Part shown: in pieces, positions 1 to 10,036 of the stretch
Numbering within the stretch: position 1 is the stretch's first letter
Layout: every line of letters begins with the position of its first letter
Source of the DNA: Cylindrobasidium torrendii FP15055 ss-10
Lineage: Eukaryota; Basidiomycota; Agaricomycetes; Agaricales; Physalacriaceae
DNA: 20,790 nt
Reading direction: 5' to 3'
Assembly (NCBI GenBank): GCA_000934385.1
Contig: KN880785.1
Span: 1-20,790, forward strand
Notes under the pieces: model-generated
What the model was told of the DNA's origin: nothing
The model's database searches: none
The model's input: only the letters and a program-made list of their open reading frames with translations
Program-made: the position numbers and the translations under genes

Positions 1-495
1 AAATATACGTGGCATTCTGATGGCATAATGAAGGTGGCATCAAGTTCTCTAATGGTACGTACTTCTCCAGCGCGAGATATGGGCATAACTGCTCGATGAT
101 CGAGTTTGATCACATTTTTCTTCGTAATTCACAAAGACCCCCAGGTTAGCACACCCTCCTCAAAGTTGATAGAACACTCATATATAGCACTAGATTCTAT
201 ACTGAAATTCGTAGGGTGTGGCAGGCTATCCCTCCTCGCAAATTCCAACTTTATTCACTCAGGGTACATTATTCACGTCAGGGGCAGTGATAGTAATGCA
301 CTGAGCAAAGGCACAAATTTCAGGATCCGTATACGAAGTAAGAAGGTTCAAATGTTCATACATCAGGTACATACATAGTAAGTCACCTTACCGCAAGAAT
401 TACAATAAATTGACAAGCTTTTAAGTAGGATAAGCAGCTTGCCAGACAGATAGCCAAAGTTCACGAGAAAGACGCAGTTAAACGCAATGTCCCAA
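1..495. other. Intergenic stretch with no supported gene
   Basis: No family motif, tRNA or convincing intron-exon pattern was seen on either strand. A 90-codon open frame on the plus strand (106-378) has no recognisable motif and looks like chance. The right part probably holds the 3' untranslated region of the phospholipase B gene, which ends at 496 on the minus strand. Confidence 0.6.
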
Positions 496-2968
496 CTACA
501 GAAGTCCGCCAGATACGACTGTTATCCCCACGGCCAAGACAACACTTCCCCACCCTACACTGGTCACCATCGCGCCGTCACTATCTCCACCTGACGCAGA
601 ATTGCTCACGTCGTCTGGTTTGGTGTTCTGCAAGTTCCTGTTGACGACTTCATTGCTACTGGGCGGGTCGTTGGGGTCGTAACAGTATCTGTCGAAGCAG
701 GAATTGCAGAAGGACGAGCGCTCGATGTCGGCGCGCAACCTCGCGCGATCAACAGCAGCGCACTGCAGGCACTTGCCAAAGTTCGCATCGGCATTGTTCG
801 AACCAGGCGTGAATCCACCAATCGTGTTTCTGTAGCTTTGGTCTAAAAACATTTGAACATGGTTCGCACTGTATTCCAGCTTGAACGTATCCGTACTGCG
901 AATCCCGTTAGTACCAATGAAAGCAGCAAAAATGACAAGTGGTACTTGGTGACAGGATCGCCTCCGGTCAAAGGTGGTGAGTTGGGGAGGTAGATAACGA
1001 GAGGATAGTCGGAGGGGCTGACGGCATCACAGCCGAGGAATGTAGGGCGCATGTTCGTTCCAGTGCTGATGAACTCAGCGGTCGTTTTGGGAGCTGGAGG
1101 GAAGGCACGGTGCTACGACTATCTCAGTCGCAATTTTCATGAGAAGATCGGGGCGCTTACTGTGTCCTTGAGGATGTTCGAAGTACGGTTTTGAGAGTAG
1201 ATAATTGACTCGCCGCTAAGTCGTGGAGGTTAGCTTTATATCAAGGTCAGAGAACGATTGGCAGGCAGGCGTACTTAGGCCAAGCGTCGTCCGTATTCGC
1301 ACTGCTGTCTACTGCGACAATTACATCGAGTCCACGAGATTTGACGAACATGGGGTTCAATGGAATGTTTTCGCCATTGCTACCACCATCGATGAGCTGC
1401 AGCCAGTCCCGGTCCGTATCGACAAATCCGTCCCCTTTGACCTGATAGAAGGGGCTTTGCGTTGTGTTAGTCCGCGAGGATAAAAAATGGAGTACCAATT
1501 TAGCTCACTTCGGCCAGTTCGCAACATCATCAGGTTCTGTGTCCCTCGCGTCGCTAACATCGCTGAAAAGGTCTGTGATGCGCTTGAACCAGTCTGCGTT
1601 GGTCACAGAGCCAATGCCTTGAGACACGATGCTCTAACAGTGATGTGAGTTATGAAGCTTGTTTAATTATCCTCACATACGTTGAACAGACTGGAGCTGG
1701 TACCAAATACAAAGCCTGTTTCGTCAAGACCTTGCATGCATGAACTACCGTTCACTGGGCTTCCATTCGACAGTCGCGAGCCAACGTATTTAGTGTTGAT
1801 AGAGGCGGAAAGACTGGGGTCATACGACGCAAATTCAAGAGGACTGAACTGTTCTACGGTTAGTAGCGATCTAGCAGATAGTGCACTTCGATCTGCATGT
1901 ACCTCGTAGACCGGTGCATCCAGCGCCAGATAGTTCTCGTATGCCTTCCCAAGCGGACGCGAGTTCACTACTATGACCGGGAAGGGCGCCTCGTGGTTGC
2001 TGTACGCAGGGACATTGACAATTTCTGACCAGAGCTGACCGGCACCATGGGCAGAATCAGCAGCGTAGAAATTGTCCGGCGTTGTGCCATTGAGGAAGTG
2101 GTACGAGAGCGCGCTGACGAGGTAGTCGGAAACACGGCACTGCGATGCTTAAGACAAACCTACCGAGCCCAAGGGTCCGTCAGGCTTGTAAATCTGTGCG
2201 TACCCAGTTTCAGTCAAGAAGCTTGGCAAGGCGAGACATAGCTGCGTACGTGTTCGTGGCTTGCTTGGCTTCGATGCTAGCCTTGATATTATCGTAGAAG
2301 GCATCGTTCTCGTCACTGTGAAGGCTAATACCATCCGGGAAGAATAGGTCCTTGTCGAGCATCCATCCAGAAAGCTCGTTACTGCCTGTAACAAGCGCCT
2401 GGATCTCCGGAAAGTTGTTCGAATACAGCGAGCCGACCATCCATGAACCGCCTGGGAGTCGCACGCACATCAGTCAGAACGGGGTTGGGATTGTACCATG
2501 CAAGACACACATACCGGACAGAGCGGAAATGTAAGACGAAACCTGCAGTAGCCCACCAGTTCCCGCATCCTTCGACGACTGGTTTCGTGCGTCCAGAGCA
2601 TTCAACACACTGGCCCCGTAAAGACTCGCGCGGAAAGAGCCTCCGCTGACGGCAATGCCAACTTTCGAATCGTTGACCACAGATGTTGCCAAATCGCTGT
2701 TGTAGCCAATTTGAGAGGCATCACCGAGCCAGTCCTTCCAGGCGTTGTTGACCACAGATTGTCTTGACGAGACAAAGTCATTCTCTCCTCCGCTCAAAGA
2801 CTGCTGGGAGGCCGAGAAAACACGTAGGAGGGAATCTGGACAGTCGACATTGACTTGTGGGGCGTAAGACTTCAAATCTGCACCATAGACACTGCCGGTC
2901 GCCTGAAGGAGGAGAAACAGCGAGAACGGTAGCGCCGACAGACCTCTGGCGCAAGCGATGTCAATCAT
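496..2968 (-). CDS. PLB: Phospholipase B / lysophospholipase, secreted, probably GPI-anchored
   Basis: Hydrolyses acyl ester bonds of phospholipids and lysophospholipids outside the plasma membrane or in the wall (family knowledge). Ten exons, read on the minus strand: 2515-2968, 2250-2451, 2164-2193, 1903-2113, 1681-1848, 1509-1633, 1275-1454, 1161-1215, 946-1112, 496-895. They join in frame to 663 aa, a normal length for fungal PLB. Residues 1-29 form a signal peptide. The nucleophile elbow GIAVSGGSFR puts the catalytic Ser at 108, and LIDGGSNGENIPL puts the catalytic Asp at 419. Other family hallmarks are LSGGSW, FLNGTT, HGAGQLW and GFVFGTSSSLFN, plus a Cys-rich C-terminal part (KCLQCAAVDRAR). 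The protein ends in a small-residue site and a hydrophobic tail, as expected for a GPI signal. The start is the first ATG that gives the signal peptide. The lipase motif has Ser where many relatives have a third Gly. The family call is very secure; the exact splice sites are inferred. Confidence 0.95.
2164..2193 (-). other. 30-nt micro-exon of the phospholipase B gene
   Basis: Exon 3 of the phospholipase B gene. It lies between a 56-nt intron (2194-2249, GTACGC...CACAG) and a 50-nt intron (2114-2163, GTAGGT...GTCAG). It encodes roughly FTSLTDPWA, completing the family block that reads TSLTD-x-WGRALSYHF in relatives (remembered). Without it the frame runs into a stop. Confidence 0.85.
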
Positions 2969-3202
2969 GGAGAGAAGGGTCTGGCGGAGTGAAGTTTACG
3001 CCCAGTCACTCAGGCTTATAAGTCGCATACTGAGGACGCTGTGCAACGGGTGTGAATCTGACCCCGCTTACTCTGTACCGGAACGGTTGTCCCGCCCGTG
3101 CAATGAGGTTTTCTATTGTTACTGCACTTTTTGTCACGGTAATCTCGTCATGCTAGCGGGAAACAAGGGCAATGTACCAAGGGCTGTCTCATTCTGGCCG
3201 GG
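2969..3202. promoter_or_regulatory. Intergenic region: phospholipase B promoter and nuclease 3' end
   Basis: 234 bp between two minus-strand genes in tandem. It must hold the 3' untranslated end of the upstream nuclease gene and the promoter of the phospholipase B gene. No specific element was identified. Confidence 0.5.
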
Positions 3203-4836
3203 CTATTCAGGAAAGACAAACTCTGCACACAGCGAGGTGTGGTCGCTCCCACACGCTCCTGTCTGAGGCAAGCCTGGGTCCATGTCCTTGGCCCACGCAG
3301 GTGCCACCAGGCCGATAATCGTCGGTTGAGTAGTCACGTCTTTGGGTGGCAGTGTAAAAATGTAGTCTGCGTTCTGTCAGCCATAAGCGAGCGCTGAGAT
3401 GACAAGTCGCTCGCCTAAAGTTGTCTTCCAGAAATGTGTGTAGCTTGTGTACTGAGGTTCACAGGCGCCGGACTGTGTTGTAGGCCACTTGACGCGATCA
3501 CCAAATATCGCTATGGGCGTTCCCTTGTTTCCGGACAAGAACGCGCGAATACCAGAATCGTATGCGCTTTGAAGTGGGCTTCCCGAGTGAGTATATAAAT
3601 GCTGTAGCTCTGCGGAGTTCAAAAGACCGTCGCTGGGTTTAGCGGGTCTGGCGTTGACAATAACACGGTCAGTATCGCCCTCACCACCATCCTCTCCTTC
3701 CTCCTCGTCTTCCGTTTCGGTTGCTTCACCTGGCGCGGTGGCTAGATTGCGCTCTGCAGAAGTATGTACCACAGAAGAATCGACGAGTAGCTGATCATAT
3801 TCGTGGGTGATGGTACCGCCGACCAGTAAAGCATAGCCGGGATCATGAGGGGAGAAGTTGAAATCTGCGGCAAGGTTGGTAAAAAGAATCTGCGGGACCG
3901 AATTCATACCGCCAGCCAAGATACACGGCCAGGCATTTAGACCATGAGTATCTCTAAATTGGAGCACACGACGCTTCAATAAACCAGTTTGACTGCACAC
4001 CAGGTGAGAAACGAGATATTGAGAACGATACAGACTTACCGCGTTCTTTCGTAGAAATATTGAGGATGCCAGAAAAGATGGGTGGTGGCAACAATGACAC
4101 CCTTTCCCGAGTGCTGTATGTCCTCAAGTGCTACAATATTGGCAATGTTACGCGTCTTGAAGCTGATACCATGCTCCCCGGTCTCGCGAACGGTCTCGTT
4201 GTCGTACTCCATCATTTCGTTCGCGACGATTTTGAAGCGGTCATTGCGATATGCGATCATACAGCCGTGTAGTTTCCTGGGCCCTGCGACATAGTGATGC
4301 CCGTAGGATGCATTTTCGAGGGCTGGGACGAGTTTTTCTAGGCGGTCCACCTCTTGCAGACACATAATGTCTTGGCCATGCATGAGCAATTCGTTCAGGG
4401 TCATGGCCTCCCGTTCCCTAGCCTGATTTTTGAGCAGTCAAACGCAAAAGTGAGCGGTCAAGTACTACCTTCAAACATTCAGACGTCGGGAAAAGCTTTC
4501 GGCCTTGGCAAGGTTAAGACTAAATCAGGAAGCGCTACCCAATGCGACGCACGAACTAGACATTGGGCCAGCAACTTTGGCAAAAGTCAATACCGGATAT
4601 TGACACAGTCATCGGAGAGGACGGACATTCCAAGTAGACACCTTCATTGTATAGCTGCGCGGGGGCTGAGGAGAGCAAGATATCCATGGCCTGTCCAGGA
4701 CGCGGGCATTGGGGTTGTCCGCAGTGGGGATGGCGGTAATCTCTTTCTTTTGCTGCTCCTCGAGTGCCTTCTTTGCCCGGCGCGCTTCACGTTTTGCGAT
4801 TTGCTCCGGCGTGAGCTGGAATCCTTGCGATGGCAT
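3203..4836 (-). CDS. Ngl-type exonuclease (CCR4 / endonuclease-exonuclease-phosphatase family)
   Basis: A Mg-dependent RNA 3' exonuclease of the EEP fold. Yeast Ngl2 trims the 3' end of 5.8S rRNA, so a similar role is possible but not proven here. Seven exons on the minus strand: 4627-4836, 4553-4574, 4469-4503, 4040-4422, 3910-3992, 3415-3864, 3203-3366; they join to 448 aa. The N-terminus has the basic helix LTPEQIAKREARRAKKA. EEP landmarks appear in order: STWNLLAQ (Asn70), CLQEVDR (Glu113), ATTHLFWHP, LAGDFNFSP (Asp245, Asn247), TSYTHFWKTTLDYIF and GSDHTSL (Asp436, His437). All catalytic positions are present. An acidic insert (EDEEEGEDGGEGD) lies between the GDFN and TSYTH blocks. Exon 2 is only 22 nt, the GDFN motif is split by an intron, and the last intron uses GC-AG. 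CCR4 itself is less likely because there is no leucine-rich repeat region. The gene is head-to-head with the M16 protease gene. Confidence 0.93.
3367..3414 (-). other. GC-AG intron in the Ngl-type nuclease gene
   Basis: 48-nt intron with donor AG|GCGAGC and acceptor GCAG on the minus strand. Removing it restores the conserved block THFWKTTLDYIF. The only nearby GT donor would leave a 30-nt intron and disturb this block. Confidence 0.75.
3865..3909 (-). other. Stop-free 45-nt intron splitting the catalytic GDFN motif
   Basis: Minus-strand intron GTATGA...CCGCAG. Its length is a multiple of three and it has no in-frame stop. Splicing makes LAGDFNFSP; retention makes an in-frame 15-residue insert that begins LAGGMNS and separates the catalytic Asp-Phe-Asn from its preceding Gly. 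Confidence 0.85.
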
Positions 4837-5021
4837 TGAGAGATGTCGGGCGCAGCGAATGGTGGCACTAATGGCCAGCGAACAACGGGACACAGTAGTG
4901 ATGGTGCCAATTGAGAACGCCTAATAAACGTCCCGCGTATGTAAGTAAGGAAACCTTGATCAATAGTCGCACGTGTAGCCAGGGCTCGCCGTTCTCTTTC
5001 CCGTGAACCACCAGCTGGAGG
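4837..5021. promoter_or_regulatory. Shared bidirectional promoter, nuclease (-) / M16 protease (+)
   Basis: 185 bp separate the two divergent start codons. The region must carry both promoters and both 5' leaders. No TATA box or named motif stands out. Confidence 0.65.
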
Positions 5022-8000
5022 ATGCAGAGTCGACTGGCTGCGTTGCTACGGCCAAACAACCTGCTCACCGGGCTGCGTGCAGCGCCACGCAAGCTCCTGG
5101 CACGCGAACAAATTATCCCGTTAAGGCAGGCTTCAACTTCAACCTCGACCATCCCAATGTCAGAGAGCTATGGCAATTTCGACCGCGTGGTGGACGTCAA
5201 ACTCGACTACACAGATGTCCGTGTGTCAAGATGGCGCAGTAGAGTCACCGGCCTCAACGTCGTCCATCTCGACTACGAAGGTATATAGTCTCCGAAACCT
5301 TCTCTCTCCGGGCGGAACTGACTTTATATTTCAGCACCTATCGTTAACGGTTATTTTGTCGTCGGGACCGAGAGTGAGCCTCTATGCGCGCTTTTCCTAC
5401 CCAACGCTGACTCGTACCGCAGTCTTCAATGATTCTGGATGCCCTCACACCCTTGAGCAGTGAGTGTCGCTGTTACGATTTTCTCTGTCGTGCTCAGATA
5501 TTCTAGCCTAGTGTTCATGGGCTCTGAAAAGTATCCATACAAGGGCATCATTGACCATCTCGCCAATCGCGGTTTTTCCAATGGTACAAACGCTTGGACG
5601 GTGCGCGTCACTATCGTTTCAATCAGTACCTTTCTAACGTATAACGCTAGGATACAGACCATACGGCGTACACTTGCTCAACTGCAGGAGAACAAGGCTT
5701 CTTGCAACTCCTTCCCATCTATGTGGATCATATTCTATATCCCACAATGACCAAGGCTGGGTGCGTAGTGTTCGCTGTATCAGTTGACGAAGGCCTCTGA
5801 ATTATTCTAGCTTTGTTACCGAAGTGGATTCAATATCTTTCTGGCTTTGGGAGCGCAACTTATCTGTCCCAGGTTCACCACATCGACCCCAAAGGCAAGG
5901 ACTCGGGCGTCGTATACTCGGAGATGCAAGGTCGTGAAAATACGTCTGGTGACCTGATGTCCCTCCAGTACGCGTATTTTGGTGTGATTATCTTCTTTTC
6001 TCACACTGCACAGAATGCAGCGTCTTCTCTATCCTGAAGGCAGCGCATATAGAAGCGAGACTGGCGGTTTGATGCAAGCACTTCGTTCTCTGACTGTCGA
6101 GCAAAGTGCGCCCACGCTTTCTCCATGCCATTCCTGCTAATGATTGACCAGTCCGTGAATACCATGGCACATACTACGTCCCCCAGAACACGTCCCTCAT
6201 CGTCGCCGGCAAACTTTCAAGCGGCACTCAATCGCTGCTCAAGGTTATCCAGGAGCAGGTGGAGCCCAACATCATTGCGCACGGTCAGAACAAAGGTCCC
6301 AAGCCCGCCGGATGGAAACGCCCTTTCTTGGAAACTCCTTCCGCCGTTGCTCCCAACATAACCAGCAATCTCAAACAAGTCTGCGAATTCCCGGAGAAGG
6401 ACGAGTGTATGTGCCCTCAATCTCGCTCTGCATTACCCGCTTATCTATCATAGCCATGGGCGAAATTATCATTAATTTTGTTGGGCCTGCGCCCAGCGAA
6501 TTCTTGACGCTGAACGTGAGCCGTGCCATTGATCTTTCTCAAATGTACTTAACTTTGTCGAAGGCTCTGGATTTGTTGGCCACCTATCTCACTTCGTCGC
6601 CGGTTGCTCCTCTCAACAAGGAGTATGTAGAAATCGAGAATCCCTTGTGGTGAGCTCACTGTCGATCCTGCGAGCCGCTGCCTCACACCTCCTACAGTTC
6701 GTACATTTACTTCCATCAAGAAGGCCGCGCCAGCCATACAGAGCTGCCCATATACATAGGATCTGTGCCTGTCGAGCACCTTGACTCTTTTAACGACAAG
6801 CTTCAAGCCAGTCTGAAGAAGATTGCTCAGGAAGGTATTGACATGACACGCATGGCCATGATCATCAACCGCGATGAACGCCAGGTCGGTGCTTTCGTTG
6901 CATGCAAATTCTGGAAGACTCTTACACCTTGATAGTTCAGGAGCAAGCTCGAGTCTGCGAAGGGTGATACTTTCTCGACAACTGTCATCGGAGATTTCTT
7001 GTATGGTCCAGAAGACGGTTCGGAACTGAAGGATGCAATGGGCGACATTGAGCAGTACCAAGAACTTCGACAATGGTCAAGTGCAAAATGGGTCCAACTC
7101 CTTGAGCAGTACTTCCTCGACGCCAAGTCCATCACAGTTATTGGAAAGCCTTCGGCATCCATGGCCCAGAAGCTCGAGGACGACGAGAAAGCCCGCATCG
7201 ATGCACAGGTGAAGAAACTTGGCCCGGAAGGTATCAAGGCTGCAACCAAGGTCCTTGACGAAGCAAAAGCAGAGCACGATGCTCCTATACCAACGGAAAT
7301 TCTGACGTCGTTCAAAATCCCAGAGGTCAACAGCATTTCTTGGATTCCGGTACAGAGCTTCCAAGAAAGTGGCAAGGGACGCAAATCTGTGCCGTCCAAA
7401 GACCAGGCATTGGTCAACAAGGTATCAGCCGACGGCCAGGAGTTGCCTTTCTTCGTTCAGTACGATCACGTCGAGGTAAAGGTCACTATACGTCTTGTTA
7501 CACCAGTGCTAATGGACCTCGTAGTCTGACTTCGTATCGATCAACGGCTACTTCTCCGTAGCTGACCTACCCGATCGCCTGCGACCGTTTGTGCATTCCG
7601 CTGGCCGTCGCATCTATATGCTCATATTTTCGAAGTCATGTCTCTGCGTATCTCGCTGCCTTCTTTGCTCTCCCTGTGAAACGGGCTTCCGGCGAGTTGC
7701 TCACTCACGAAGAAGTCGTAAATAAGCTCGACGATGAGACTGTCAGCTACGATGTCAGCCTTGGCAACTCCAATCTTTTCACCGATGTGGTGCGCATCAC
7801 CATCAAAGTCGAAAACAAGGAATACGAGACAGCTGTCAGCTGGATGAAGGACCTAGTATACGGCTGCCAGTTTGATAAGGAGCGGCTGCAGGTCGCCGTT
7901 GCGAAGATTCAACAGTCCTTGCCCGAGATGAAGCGCAGTGGAAGCAACGTCCTTGGTGCGCTCTGGGCGGATATGCTGTACGACAAATCCTCGACATCCT

Positions 8001-9180
8001 TGGCTGGATCACTCTTCGCACAGATGGACTTCATTCCAAAGCTATCAAAGCAATTGCAGGAAGAACCTGAGGCTGCCATCGCTGATTTTGAGACAATTCG
8101 CAAGACCATGGTCAACCCAGCCGGAATTCGTTTTTCAGTCTCCGGAAATGTTCATGCTTTGGACAAGCCAAGGAGTGTCTGGGGCAAGCACTTTTCGTCT
8201 CTCCCAGTAAGTCTTATCCCGTAATATGCAAGTGCCGCATTGAACAGTGAACAGGAAGGGCCTCTTGCGCCCCTGCCTCTGATTTCGGATCGCCTGAGTC
8301 CTCTAGGCAAGAAGCCCGTCAAGAAGGCGGTCGTCATGAGCCTGCCGACTATCGAGAGTGCCTTCGTCACTTATGGCACAAAGTCCATTCAAGGCTTCAA
8401 CCATCCAGAGTACCCGGTTCTGCGTGTCGCAATGGAGGTGTTGAATGCTACTGAAAGCTACCTTTGGGTACGTTGCACAATTTATGTGGCTTGTGCCAGT
8501 GTACTCACACCATGGCAGCGATACATTCGTGGTAGCGGCCTTGCATACGGAGCATATGTCTCATTGGATCTTGAAGCCGGACTCCTTAGCTTTTCCTTGT
8601 ACAGGGTGAGTATTATCTCGCGAGTTATCTACTATCAAATTGACCATGGTTTAGAGCTCCAACGCCCTCGAGGCATATAACCAGGCGTCGACAGTATTGA
8701 ATGGGCTTGTTGATGGTTCCGTTGCGTTGGATCAGACAACCGTAGACGCTGCGAAGAGCAGTATCGTCTATGGTGTCACCAGACTGGTCTCGACTGCTGG
8801 TCGTGCGGTAAGGTTCAATGTAAATGTAGCCTGGTAGCTATCTGACGCATCTACAGGCGGCCAACTCCTTCACGAACCAAGCACTCAAGGGAATGCCACA
8901 AAACTATAACATCGACCTCCTTGAGAAATACCAGGCAGTGACTTCGGAAGATATCCTTCGCGCTTTGAGGACATACTTCCTTCCATTGTTCGACCCTTCC
9001 AATTCAGTAGCTGCCGTCGTGACCGCCCCCGCCAAGATGTACGACATGATTGAGGGTCTGACACTCGCAGGGTTTGATGTGGAGAAACGCTCGCTGGAGA
9101 TTGATCCAGAGGAATTGGAGGGAAGTGAGAGTGGATCGGAAAGCGGGTCGGAGTCTGGCTCGAGTTCCGAGGAGAATTAG
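5022..9180 (+). CDS. M16 family zinc metalloprotease (YOL098C/Cym1-like), likely mitochondrial
   Basis: A large M16 protease with two related halves around a peptide-digesting chamber. Nineteen exons: 5022-5280, 5335-5373, 5423-5459, 5507-5600, 5651-5760, 5811-5823, 5873-5967, 6014-6105, 6152-6406, 6454-6515, 6564-6649, 6698-6884, 6936-7475, 7525-7586, 7636-8206, 8255-8467, 8519-8605, 8655-8807, 8857-9180. They join to 1092 aa, close to yeast YOL098C plus a presequence. The inverted zinc motif is HTLEH (His108, Glu111, His112), followed by LVFMGSEKYPYKG; Glu201 in GVVYSEMQG is the likely third ligand. Other blocks are GTYYVPQNTSLIVAGK, INGYFSVADLPDRLRP and RYIRGSGLAYGAY. Residues 1-45 are rich in Arg, Leu, Ser and Thr and lack Asp, and have only one Glu, like a mitochondrial presequence; the first ATG has A at -3. 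A second in-frame ATG at 5157 would skip this part. The C-terminus is an acidic Ser-Gly-Glu tail. Exon 6 is only 13 nt. Confidence 0.95.
5811..5823 (+). other. 13-nt micro-exon of the M16 protease gene
   Basis: Exon 6, between introns 5761-5810 (GTGCGT...TTCTAG) and 5824-5872 (GTGGAT...CCCAG). It encodes the end of a Gly codon and Phe-Val-Thr-Glu, completing KAGFVTEVHHI, a block I recall from M16 relatives as FVTEVHHI. Skipping it shifts the frame. Confidence 0.85.
9120..9176 (+). repeat. Short tandem Gly-Ser-Glu-Ser coding repeat
   Basis: The 3' end of the M16 protease gene has imperfect ~12-bp units encoding Gly-Ser-Glu-Ser three times, then Gly-Ser-Ser-Ser-Glu-Glu-Asn and the stop. The result is an acidic low-complexity tail. 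Confidence 0.75.
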
Positions 9181-9509
9181 AGAATGACAAAATGAAGAAA
9201 CTACATACATACTTCACGGCACCCTAGACTTCTTAGGGACTATGAGAGAAAGAGAGATAACAGTACTACTTACCCGTCTAATGCAACCCGTCGCCGCTCT
9301 TTCCCATATTGACTGTCGGCACTGGGATGTGGCTTTCTAATGCTAGCATACTTCAACTAGGTAACAAATGCACGCTTTCTAACACAACGTCGGTGACCGG
9401 GTATTCCGCATGGGCTGCGTGTAAACACTCTTCGTGTGCGATACTGACGTAACTTACCTACCAAATGGAGTAGTTGAAATTGACACTCAGCAATGGAGGC
9501 CATGATCAC
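9181..9509. other. Spacer: M16 3' untranslated region and tRNA upstream flank
   Basis: 329 bp with no coding signal. The left part should be the 3' untranslated region of the M16 protease gene. No distinct upstream tRNA element was recognised. Confidence 0.5.
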
Positions 9510-9583
9510 GGGTCGGTGGCGTAGTTGGTTATCGCATCTGTCTAACACACAGAAGGTCCTCAGTTCGATCCTGGGCCGACTCA
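9510..9583 (+). tRNA. tRNA-Val(AAC): tRNA-Val (anticodon AAC)
   Basis: 74 nt fold into a full cloverleaf without an intron. The acceptor stem is GGGTCGG with CCGACTC (one G-T pair) and discriminator A. The D stem is GCG/CGC. The anticodon stem TCTGT/ACAGA closes loop CTAACAC, so the anticodon is AAC, reading valine codon GUU (and others by A34-to-inosine change). The T arm is CTCAG-TTCGATC-CTGGG. The internal A box is TGGCGTAGTTGG (9517-9528) and the B box is GTTCGATCC (9563-9571). There is no encoded CCA, as expected in eukaryotes. Confidence 0.96.
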
Positions 9584-9598
9584 TTTTGGGTCCTTTTT
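9584..9598 (+). terminator. RNA polymerase III terminator of tRNA-Val
   Basis: A run of four T directly follows the discriminator base (9584-9587), and a run of five T follows at 9594-9598. This is the usual Pol III stop signal with a backup. Confidence 0.8.
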
Positions 9599-9710
9599 CT
9601 TCGCGCTTGTGGAGTGGACTTGTGGTCGACTTAGGACTAACGGGCCACACTATCATAGTCATAGGGGACTAGTGTTTGTGTGAATGAATGGTCAGACTGG
9701 ATACATCTTA

Positions 9711-9751
9711 CAGAGGGGGGGCCCCGAAGCGAAACAGACCGGGAAGCGAAA
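9711..9751 (+). repeat. Left terminal inverted repeat of the MITE
   Basis: 41 bp starting CAGAGGGGGGG. It contains two copies of GAAGCGAAA (9726-9734 and 9743-9751) separated by 8 bp. It pairs with 10037-10077. Confidence 0.92.
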
Positions 9752-10036
9752 AAATCGAGTTTGAAGCACCCGTATCGCTATCGGTCAGTCCGTACAAGAT
9801 ACTAGAGATGCTATTGAGTGTAATAAAACCAGTTCACAATGTTTTGGGATGTTTCTGAGTGCTTGGTGGTCATCGACTCTGAACCAGCCGTATTTGGTTT
9901 ATCCTGATTTTTTTCGGACATGGTACATATCTGAAAGTGGTCCTTTTTGCTACTCGATGGTATGGCTCACATGCAAATGCTCACATAAAAAGTTTCCAGC
10001 CCTCCGGCCGCGATTCTGCCTATTGGGCGTTTGTAG

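Noticed and set aside
2164..2260. Apparent premature stop in phospholipase B suggesting a pseudogene.
   Set aside because: Two introns and a 30-nt exon rebuild the family block in frame, and all ten exons join without a stop.
3865..3924. Apparent loss of the catalytic Asp in the nuclease (unspliced reading LAGGMNS instead of LAGDFN).
   Set aside because: A stop-free intron with GTATGA and CCGCAG ends lies exactly here; splicing restores LAGDFNFSP.
4354..4839. 161-codon plus-strand open frame.
   Set aside because: It runs antisense through the nuclease exons and introns and has no recognisable motif.
5423..5510. Apparent broken M16 zinc motif (HTLEQ followed by a stop).
   Set aside because: The last base belongs to a GTGAGT donor; joining to 5507 gives HTLEHLVFMG.
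6549..7420. Two minus-strand open frames of 174 and 197 codons.
   Set aside because: Both are antisense to conserved exons of the M16 protease and show no family motif.
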